From contig CM039463.1 of NCBI GenBank assembly GCA_022414725.1, positions 35,141,553 through 35,205,552 of the forward strand: a stretch of 64,000 nucleotides of DNA. The letters are read 5' to 3'. Positions 1-10,472 of this stretch are shown piece by piece. The stretch comes from Microglena sp. YARC (lineage: Eukaryota > Chlorophyta > Chlorophyceae > Chlamydomonadales > Chlamydomonadaceae). Position 1 is the first letter of the stretch, and every line of letters begins with the position of its first letter. The position numbers were made by a program, and so were the translations under genes. The notes below the pieces were generated by a model. That model ran no database searches and was not told where the DNA came from. It saw only the letters and a program-made list of their open reading frames with translations.

Positions 1-600
1 TCGAAATCAACCTGATTTTGACCCCATCCTTCCTTTTTTGACCCCATCCTGACTGTTTTGACCTCATCCCAAACTCATCTCAACTCTTTTGGGAATCAGG
101 CCAATTTTTACACAATCATTACCTTTTTGGACTCCTCCTAACTCTTGTAATCTCATCCTGATCTCATGTTGACTCTATCAGAATCAATCTGGACTTTTGA
201 CCCCATCCTGACTGTTTTGAGCTCATCCTGAACTCGTCTTGACTCTCTGGGAATCAGGCCAATTTCGACGACATCATTACTTTTCCCCCCTCACCCTAAC
301 CCTTGTAAACTCATCCAGATCTCATCTCGACCCAAGCAAAATCAAGCTGGGTTGTTTGACCCCACCCGGACGTTTTATAACCAAATGATTCGAAACCAAC
401 TGATTTTGACCCCATCCTTACTCATTTAGAACTCTGATTTGACGCCACCATTTTTTGTTTGAACTTACCTTACTTGCTTTGCTTGAACTTACCTTACTCT
501 TGTGAACTCATCCCAAACTCATCTCCACTCAATCAAAATCAAGCTGGGCTTTTAACCCTCCCGTCATCAATCCGTCATTCCAATCACTGCATCAGTCTAC
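1..600. repeat. Degenerate tandem repeat of about 160 bp, probably intronic
   Basis: A motif reading GACCCCATCCTGACTGTTTT recurs near 41 and 199, and GGGAATCAGGCCAATTT recurs near 91 and 249, giving a diverged unit of about 160 bp in roughly three copies. The rest is T-rich, with (TCAA)n near 602-625. It lies directly upstream of a BBS1 exon acceptor, so it is most likely intron. I see no upstream BBS1 exon in it. Confidence 0.55.
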
Positions 601-639
601 TCAATCAATCAATCAATCAATCAAGTAAGTACCCCAAAT

Positions 640-687
640 ATATACCCCCCCCCCCCCCCCCCCCCCCCCTCTCTTTCTCTCTTGCAG
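640..687 (+). promoter_or_regulatory. 3' splice acceptor with poly-C/pyrimidine tract
   Basis: A run of C (about 644-669) followed by a CT-rich stretch ends in TTGCAG at 682-687, immediately before the BBS1 exon. The pyrimidine content is typical of a branch-to-acceptor tract. The long C homopolymer is also a likely place for sequencing-length error. Confidence 0.75.
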
Positions 688-830
688 GAGAGATCCGTAT
701 CTACTCCGATAGGAACCTGGTAGGGATGCACACCGTCCCCTCCCCAGTCACTGGGATGTGGTTTGGGAGGTATGGCAGGGAGGACAGCACCCTCATCACC
801 ATCACCAAGTCAGGCGCTCTGGACATCAAG
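688..830 (+). CDS. BBS1: BBS1 exon (late beta-propeller blade)
   Basis: Acceptor AG at 686-687 and donor GTGGGT at 831. The first two bases complete a glycine codon split by the intron, then 47 codons read GEIRIYSDRNL to SGALDIK without interruption. The FGRYGRED-STL block is diagnostic of BBS1. Confidence 0.88.
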
Positions 831-3800
831 GTGGGTGTGTGAGCTCAGGGCTAGTGGGGTGGGGTGAGTGTGTGGATGGGGGTGAAGGTGGGAGTGAGCG
901 AGGGATGGTGAGGGTGGGAGAGGAGGAGGGAGCGAGGGATGGTGAGGGAGAGAGGGATGGTGAGGGAGGGAGAGAGAGGGAGGTAGCGAGGGATGGTGAG
1001 GGAGAGAGGGGGGAAGTAATGTAGGGAGGACAGCACCCTCATCGTCATCACCAAGTCAGGCGCTCTAGACGTCAAGGTGGGTGCGGGAGCTCAGGGCTGG
1101 TGGGGTGGGGTGATAATGATAACGCCTGGTGGGGCGTGGTATTATGGGAGCCCCGTCTTCCGGCGGTAGGGAACGGGCTGCTTCTTTACCTGGACAAAGC
1201 TACCATGGCGGTTGACAGCGACCGCGAACACTGAAGCGCACCCGTGGGGATTTGAACCCGGCACCTTCGTAATTCTAGGAGCTCTGCCACTGAGCCATTC
1301 ATCAAACGGGGATGTGGGGTGGGGTGAGTGACTGCGTGTGTGAGTGATGGTGAAGGTGGGAGTGGGCGAGGGATGGTGGGGGTGGGAGAGGGAGAGGGGG
1401 AAAGTGAGGTAGGGAGGACAGCACCCCCATCAGTATCACCAATCCAAGTGCACTTGACATTAAGGTGGGTGGGGGAGCACAGGTTTGATTTATTTCGTAT
1501 TGAAAGGTTTTTCAATCCAGGAGGTGAGACCCCTTACACAACCTGCAACTAACCTTCAACCAACCTGCACCCAACAATCAACCAACCTGCACCCACCCTT
1601 CAACCAACCTGCACCCAACCTGCACCCCAAGATGTGAGTCTTCCCCAGGAGGTGAGACCCCTTGCACAAGCCAGCGCCACCGAGGATTCAGAAAGAAAGG
1701 CGGAGAAAGTCCTACATGAGTATTGCTAATAATATATAATAATGATCAGGATAATTATTATACTGATTATGAGTATTACCCATTGGAATGGCAGGCACTA
1801 TTTTTTGTGTGCGACGCGTCTCAAGTTGAGCGACTCGGTGCGACCCCATGCGACGCGCTGCCCCCCGAACCCTGCGAAGCGCGGCGGCCGGGGGGTTGGG
1901 GGGGGGGGGCATTTCTTACTAGTTTAGCCAGTCCCATGCGTCGCCATGCAGCAATATAAATGCAAAAATAAATGCACTGCCAATTATAGATTGCATCTGT
2001 TGTTGTGAAGATGAAATGCATTTGAGATTAGAGTGTCCGTTCTACGCTGAGGATAGAACAATTATTTTTGAGAAAAATAAATTTGAACCTGAATTGGTGG
2101 ATAAAAACTCCAGTATGAAGCTGGTCATGAATCCTGATTCCTTTGAAGAATAAATGCACTGCCAATCATAGCTTGCAACTGTTGAATGGTTGTAGATGAC
2201 GATAATGATGGTTACATTTTTCCTGGTGCTTTGTTTCCTCCAGGATTTTTTTTTTATATCTGAAGGTGGTTAAGCTAGCTTAATTGTTTAGGCCTCCTCC
2301 AGGGACAGCGTCTTTATAGTTTTTAAGGGCCATTAAGGGCCAACACTTTTTTATATCTGAAGGTGGTTAAGCTAGCTTAATTGTTTTAGGCCTCCTCCAG
2401 GGACAGCGTCTTTATAGTTTTTAAGGGCCATTAAGGGCCAACACTTTTTTATATCTGAAGGTGGTTAAGCTAGCTTAATTGTTTTAGGCCTCCTCCAGGG
2501 ACACAGGCCATTAAGGTCTGAAGGTTTATAGTTTTTAGGCTCCTCCAGGGCGTCTTAAGGGCGCAAACACTTTTTTATATCTGAAGGTGGTTAAAGCTAG
2601 CTTAATTTGTTTTAGGCCTCCTCCCAGGGACAGGGCATTAAGGGCCATCTCTGAAGGTTTAGCTAGTTTTTATCCTCCTCCAGGGCGTCTTATAGTTTTT
2701 AAGGGCCAACACTTTTTTATATCTGAAGGTGGTTAAGCTAGCTTAATTGTTTTAGGCCTCCTCCAGGACAGCGTCTTTATAGTTTTTAAGGGCCATAAGG
2801 GCCAACACTTTTTTATATCTGAAGGTGGTTAAGCTAGCTTAATTGTTTTAGGCCTCCTCCAGGGACAGCGTCTTTATAGTTTTTAAGGGCCATTAAGGGC
2901 CAACACTTTTTATATCTGAAGGTGGTTAAGCTAGCTTAATTGTTTTAGGCCTCTCCAGGGACAGCGTCTTTATAGTTTTTAAGGCCATTAAGGGCCAACA
3001 CTTTTTTATATCTGAAGGTGGTTAAGCTAGCTTAATTGTTTTAGGCCTCCTCCAGGGACAGCGTCTTTATAGTTTTTAAGGGCCATTAAGGGCCAACACT
3101 TTTTTATATCTGAAGGTGGTTAAGCTAGCTTAATTGTTTTAGGCCTCCTCCAGGGACAGCGTCTTTATAGTTTTTAAGGGCCATTAAGGGCCAACACTTT
3201 TTTATATCTGAAGGTGGTTAAGCTAGCTTAATTGTTTTTAGGCCTCCTCCAGGGACAGCGTCTTTATAGTTTTTAAGGGCCATTAAGGGCCAACACTTTT
3301 TTATATCTGAAGGTGGTTAAGCTAGCTTAATTGTTTTAGGCCTCCTCCAGGGACAGCGTCTTTATAGTTTTTAAGGGCCATTAAGGGCCAACACTTTTTA
3401 TATCTGAAGGTGGTTAAGCTAGCTTAATTGTTTTAGCCTCCTCCAGGGACAGCGTCTTTATAGTTTTTAAGGGCCATTAAGGGCCAACACTTTTTTATAT
3501 CTGAAGGTGGTTAAGCTAGCTTAATTGTTTTAGGCCTCCTCCAGGGAGCGTCAGCGTCTTAGCTAGTTTTTTAAGGCCTCCTCCAGGGACAGCAAGTTTT
3601 TAAGGGCCAACACTTTTTTATATCTGAAGGTGGTTAAGCTAGCTTAATTGTTTTTAGGCCTCCTCCAGGGACAGCGTCTTTATAGTTTTTAAGGGCCATT
3701 AAGGGCCAACACTTTTTTATATCTGAAGGTGGTTAAGCTAGCTTAATTGTTTTAGGCCTCCTCCAGGGACAGCGTCTTTATAGTTTTTAAGGGCCATTAA

Positions 3801-6800
3801 GGGCCAACACTTTTTTATATCTGAAGGTGGTTAAGCTAGCTTAATTGTTTTAGGCCTCCTCCAGGGACAGCGTCTTTATAGTTTTTAAGGGCCATTAAGG
3901 GCCAACACTTTTTTATATCTGAAGGTGGTTAAGCTAGCTTAATTGTTTTAGGCCTCCTCCAGGGACAGCGTCTTTATAGTTTTTAAGGGCCATTAAGGGC
4001 CAACACTTTTTTATATCTGAAGGTGGTTAAGCTAGCTTAATTGTTTTAGGCCTCCTCCAGGGACAGCGTCTTTATAGTTTTTAAGGGCCATTAAGGGCCA
4101 ACACTTTTTTTTATATCTGAAGGTGGTTAAGCTAGCTTAATTGTTTTTAGGCCTCCTCCAGGGACAGCGTCTTTATAGTTTTTTAAGGGCCATTAAGGGC
4201 CAACACTTTTTTATATCTGAAGGTGGTTAAGCTAGCTTAATTGTTTTAGGCCTCCTCCAGGGACAGCGTCTTTATAGTTTTTAAGGGCCAATTAAGGGCC
4301 AACACTTTTTTATATCTGAAGGTGGTTAAGCTAGCTTAATTGTTTTAGGCCTCCTCCAGGGACAGCGTCTTTATAGTTTTTAAGGGCCATTAAGGGCCAA
4401 CACTTTTTTATATCTGAAGGTGGTTAAGCTAGCTTAATTGTTTTAGGCCTCCTCCAGGGACAGCGTCTTTATAGTTTTTAAGGGCCATTAAGGGCCAACA
4501 CTTTTTTATATCTGAAGGTGGTTAAGCTAGCTTAATTGTTTTAGGCCTCCTCCAGGGACAGCGTCTTTATAGTTTTTAAGGGCCATTAAGGGCCAACACT
4601 TTTTTATATCTGAAGGTGGTTAAGCTAGCTTAATTGTTTTAGGCCTCCTCCAGGGACAGCGTCTTTATAGTTTTTAAGGGCCATTAAGGGCCAACACTTT
4701 TTTATATCTGAAGGTGGTTAAGCTAGCTTAATTGTTTTAGGCCTCCTCCAGGGACAGCGTCTTTATAGTTTTTTAAGGGCCATTAAGGGCCAACACTTTT
4801 TTATATCTGAAGGTGGTTAAGCTAGCTTAATTGTTTTAGGCCTCCTCCAGGGACAGCGTCTTTATAGTTTTTAAGGGCCATTAAGGGCCAACACTTTTTT
4901 ATATCTGAAGGTGGTTAAGCTAGCTTAATTGTTTTAGGCCTCCTCCAGGGACAGCGTCTTTATAGTTTTTAAGGGCCATTAAGGGCCAACACTTTTTTAT
5001 ATCTGAAGGTGGTTAAGCTAGCTTAATTGTTTTAGGCCTCCTCCAGGGACAGCGTCTTTATAGTTTTTAAGGCCATTAAGGGCCAACACTTTTTTATATC
5101 TGAAGGTGGTTAAGCTAGCTTAATTGTTTTAGGCCTCCTCCAGGGACAGCGTCTTTATAGTTTTTAAGGGCCATTAAGGGCCAACACTTTTTTATATCTG
5201 AAGGTGGTTAAGCTAGCTTAATTGTTTTAGGCCTCCCTCCAGGGACAGCGTCTTTATAGTTTTTAAGGGCCATTAAGGGCCAACACTTTTTTATATCTGA
5301 AGGTGGTTAAGCTAGCTTAATTGTTTTAGGCCTCCTCCAGGGACAGCGTCTTTATATTTTTAAGGGCCATTAAGGGCCAACACTTTTTTATATCTGAAGG
5401 TGGTTAAGCTAGCTTAATTGTTTTAGGCCTCCTCCAGGGACAGCGTCTTTATAGTTTTTAAGGGCCATTAAGGGCCAACACTTTTTTATATCTGAAGGTG
5501 GTTAAGCTAGCTTAATTGTTTTAGGCCTCCTCCAGGGACAGCGTCTTTATAGTTTTTAAGGGCCATTAAGGGCCAACACTTTTTTTATATCTGAAGGTGG
5601 TTAAGCTAGCTTAATTGTTTTAGGCCTCCTCCAGGGACAGCGTCTTTAATAGTTTTTAAGGCCATTAAGGGCCAACACTTTTTTATATCTGAAGGTGGTT
5701 AAGCTAGCTTAATTGTTTTAGGCCTCCTCCAGGGACAGCGTCTTTATAGTTTTTAAGGGCCATTAAGGGCCAACACTTTTTTATATCTGAAGGTGGTTAA
5801 GCTAGCTTAATTGTTTTAGGCCTCCTCCAGGGACAGCGTCTTTATAGTTTTTTAAGGGCATAAGGGCCAACACTTTTTTATATCTGAAGGTGGTTAAGCT
5901 AGCTTAATTGTTTTAGGCCTCCTCCAGGGACAGCGTCTTTATAGTTTTTAAGGGCATTAAGGGCCAACACTTTTTTATATCTGAAGGTGGTTAAGCTAGC
6001 TTAATTGTTTTAGGCCTCCTCCAGGGACAGCGTCTTTATAGTTTTTAAGGCCATTAAGGGCCAACACTTTTTTATATCTGAAGGTGGTTAAGCTAGCTTA
6101 ATTGTTTTAGGCCTCCTCCAGGGACAGCGTCTTTATAGTTTTTAAAAGGGCCATTAAGGGCCAACACTTTTTTATATCTGAAGGTGGTTAAGCTAGCTTA
6201 ATTGTTTTAGGCCTCCTCCAGGGACAGCGTCTTTATAGTTTTTAAGGGCCATTAAGGGCCAACACTTTTTTTATATCTGAAGGTGGTTAAGCTAGCTTAA
6301 TTGTTTTAGGCCTCCTCCAGGGACAGCGTCTTTATAGTTTTTAAGGGCCATTAAGGGCCAACACTTTTTTTTATATCTGAAGGTGGTTAAGCTAGCTTAA
6401 TTGTTTTAGGCCTCCTCCAGGGCAGCGTCTTTATAGTTTTTCAAGGGTTTTTAAGGGCCATTAAGGGCCAACTTTTTTATATCTGAAGGTGGTTAAGCTA
6501 GCTTAATTGTTTTAGGCCTCCTCCAGGGACAGCGGTCTTTATAGTTTTTAAGGGCCATTAAAGGGCAACACTTTTTTATATCTGAAAGGTGGTTAAGCTA
6601 GCTTAATTGTTTTAAGGCCTCCTCCAGGGACAGCGTCTTTATATTTTAAGTTTTTTTAAGGCCATTAAAGGGCCAACACTTTTTTATATCTGAAGGTGGT
6701 TAAGCTAGCTTAATTCCAGGGACAGCGTCTTTATAGTTTTTAAGGGGCCATAAGGGCCAACATTTTTTATATCTGTTTTAGGCCTCCTCAGGGACAGCGT

Positions 6801-9800
6801 CTGAAGTGGTTTATAGTTTTTTAAGGGCCATTAAGGGCCAACACTTTTTTATATCTGAAGGTGGTTAAGCTAGCTTAATTGTTTTAGGCCTCCTCCAGGG
6901 ACAGCGTTTTATAGTTTTTAAGGGCATTAAGGGCCAACACTTTTTATATCTGAAGGTGGTTAAGCTAGCTTAATTGTTTTAGGCCTCCTCCAGGGACAGC
7001 GTCTTTATAGTTTTTAAGGGCCATTAAGGGCCAACACTTTTTTATATCTGAAGGTGGTTAAGCTAGCTTAATTGTTTTAGGCCTCCTCCAGGGACCAGCG
7101 TCTTTATAGTTTTTAAGGCCATTAAGGGCCAACACTTTTTTTATATCTGAAGGTGGTTAAGCTAGCTTAATTGTTTTAGGCTCCTCCAGGGACAGCGTCT
7201 TTTATAGTTTTTAAGGGCCATTAAGGGCCAACACTTTTTTATATCTGAAGGTGGTTAAGCTAGCTTAATTGTTTTAGGCCTCCTCCAGGGACAGCGTCTT
7301 TATAGTTTTTTTAAGGGCCATTAAGGGCCAACACTTTTTTATATCTGAAGGTGGTTAAGCTAGCTTAATTGTTTTAGGCCTCCTCCAGGGACAGCGTCTT
7401 TATAGTTTTTAAGGGCCATTAAGGGCCAACACTTTTTTATATCTGAAGGTGGTTAAGCTAGCTTAATTGTTTTAGGCCTCCTCCAGGGACAGCGTCTTTA
7501 TAGTTTTTAAGGGCCATTAAGGGCCAACACTTTTTTATATCTGAAGGTGGTTAAGCTAGCTTAATTGTTTTAGGCCTCCTCCAGGGACAGCGTCTTTATA
7601 GTTTTTAAGGGCCATTAAGGGCCAACACTTTTTTATATCTGAAGGTGGTTAAGCTAGCTTAATTGTTTTAGGCCTCCTCCAGGGACAGCGTCTTTATAAG
7701 GGTTTTTTAAGGACAGCGTCTTTATAGTTTTTTAAGGGCCAACACTTTTTTATATCTGAAGGTGGTTAAGCTAGCTTAATTGTTTTAGGCCTCCTCAGGG
7801 ACAGCGTCTTTATAGTTTTTAAGGGCCATTAAGGGCCAACACTTTTTTATATCTGAAGGTGGTTAAGCTAGCTTAATTGTTTTAGGCCTCCTCCAGGGAC
7901 AGCGTCTTTATAGTTTTTAAGGGGCCATTAAGGGCCAACACTTTTTTATATCTGAAGGTGGTTAAGCTAGCTTAATTGTTTTAGGCCTCCTCCAGGGACA
8001 GCGTCTTTATAGTTTTTTTAAGGGCCATTAAGGGCCAACACTTTTTTATATCTGAAGGTGGTTAAGCTAGCTTAATTGTTTTAGGCCTCCTCCAGGGACA
8101 GCGCCACACTTTTTTATATCTTTATAGTTTTTAAGGGCCATTAAGGGCCAACACTTTTTTATATCTGAAGGTGGTTAAGCTAGCTTAATTGTTTTTAGGC
8201 CTCCTCCAGGGACAGCGTCTTAATTGTTTATCCAGGGACAGCGTTTTTAAGGGCCATTAAGGGCCAACACTTTTTTATATCTGAAGGTGGTTAAGCTAGC
8301 TTAATTGTTTTAGGCCTCCTCCAGGGACAGCGTCTTTATAGTTTTTAAGGGCCATTAAGGGCCAACACTTTTTTATATCTGAAGGTGGTTAAGCTAGCTT
8401 AATTGTTTTAGGCCTCCTCCAGGGACAGCGTCTTTATAGTTTTTTAAGGGCATTAAGGGCCAACACTTTTTTATATCTGAAGGTGGTTAAGCTAGCTTAA
8501 TTGTTTTAGGCCTCCTCCAGGGACAGCGTCTTTATAGTTTTTTTAAGGGCCATTAAGGGCCAACACTTTTTTTATATCTGAAGGTGGTTAAGCTAGCTTA
8601 ATTGTTTTAGGCCTCCTCCAGGGACAGCGTCTTTATAGTTTTTAAGGGCCATTAAGGGCCACACTTTTTTATATCTGAAGTGGTTAAGCTAGCTTAATTG
8701 TTTTAGGCCTCCTCCAGGGACAGCGTCTTTATAGTTTTTAAGGGCCATTAAGGGCCAACACTTTTTTTATATCTGAAGGTGGTTAAGCTAGCTTAATTGT
8801 TTTTAGGCCTCCTCCAGGGACAGCGTCTGAAGTTTATAGCTTAATTGTTTTAAGGGGCCATTAAGGGCCAACACCAAGCGTCTTTATAGTTTTTAAATTT
8901 TTTTATATCTGAAGGTGGTTTAAGCTAGCTTAATTGTTTTAGGCTCCTCCAGGGACAGCGTCTTTATAGTTTTTAAGGGCCATTAAGGGCCAACACTTTT
9001 TTTATATCTGAAGGTGGTTAAGCTAGCTTAATTGTTTTAGGCCTCCCTCCAGGGACAGCGTCTTTATAGTTTTTTAAGGGCCATTAAGGGCCAACACTTT
9101 TTTATATCTGAAGGTGGTTAAGCTAGCTTAATTGTTTTTAGGCCTCCTCCATGACAGCGTCTTTATAGTTTTTAAGGGCCATTAAGGGCCAACACTTTTT
9201 TATATCTGAAGGTGGTTAAGCTAGCTTAATTGTTTTAGGCCTCCTCCAGGGACAGCGTCTTTATAGTTTTTTAAGGGCCATTAAAGGGCTCCTCCAACAC
9301 TTTTTTTATATCTGAAGGTGGTTAAGCTAGCTTAATTGTTTTAGGCCTCCTCCAGGGACAGCGTCTTTATAGTTTTTTAAGGGCCATTAAGGGCCAACAC
9401 TTTTTTATATCTGAAGGTGGTTAAGCTAGCTTAATTGTTTTAGGCCTCCTCCAGGGACAGCGTCTTTATAGTTTTTAAGGGCCATTAAGGGCCAACACTT
9501 TTTTATATCTGAAGGTGGTTTAAGCTAGCTTAATTGTTTTTAGGCCTCCTCCAGGGACAGCGTCTTTATAGTTTTTAAGGGCCATTAAGGGCCAACACTT
9601 TTTTATATCTGAAGGTGGTTAAGCTAGCTTAATTGTTTTAGGCCTCCTCCAGGGACAGCGTCTTTATAGTTTTTAAGGGCCATTAAGGGCAACACTTTTT
9701 TATATCTGAAGGTGGTTAAGCTAGCTTAATTGTTTTAGGCCTCCTCCAGGGACAAGCGTCTTTATAGTTTTTTTAAGGGCATTAAGGGCCAACACTTTTT

Positions 9801-10441
9801 ATATCTGAAGGTGGTTAAGCTAGCTTAATTGTTTTAGGCCTCCTCCAGGGACAGCGTCTTTATAGTTTTTAAGGGCCATTAAAGGGCAACACTTTTTTAT
9901 ATCTGAAGGTGGTTAAGCTAGCTTAATTGTTTTAGGCCTCCTCCAGGGACAGCGTCTTTATAGTTTTTAAGGGCCAGGGCCAACACTTTTTTATATCGCT
10001 CTTAATTGTTTTAGGGCTAGTCTTTATAAAGGGCCATTAAGGGCCAACACTTTTTTATATTGAAGGTTTAAGCTAGCTTAATTGTTTTAGGCCTCCTCCA
10101 GGGACAGCGTCTTTATAGTTTTTAAGGGCCATTAAGGGCCAACACTTTTTTAAATTTTGCCTAGTAGCAATACGGGCCAAAACGGGGTTGAAAGTTGCGA
10201 CTGCTAAAACAATCCCTGCCCTGCTGCACTCCAAATGTGCCGCTTGACATGATCGTCAGCATCAGCATCACAAGCTAAAAAAGGAAAAAGAAAAAAAGGG
10301 AAAAAGAAAAAGAAACATTTGGTAATAGTCTATTAGCCTTTGTTAAGTCTCAGTCTGTCTCAGTTAACAATCATCTCTTATACGTCGATGGGGTGCTGGT
10401 GGTGGAGGAATAAACTGGTGGGGATGCAAAGCCCCCCCCCC

Positions 10442-10472
<31 letters not shown>

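Noticed and set aside
1240..1300. Functional tRNA gene on the minus strand
   Set aside because: A and B boxes are good, but acceptor-stem pairing is not convincing. The sequence continues into a body shared with headless copies, and a target-site duplication encloses the whole, so it is a SINE head.
2248..10153. CRISPR array
   Set aside because: The 98-bp units are contiguous, with no unique spacers, in an intron of a eukaryotic gene.
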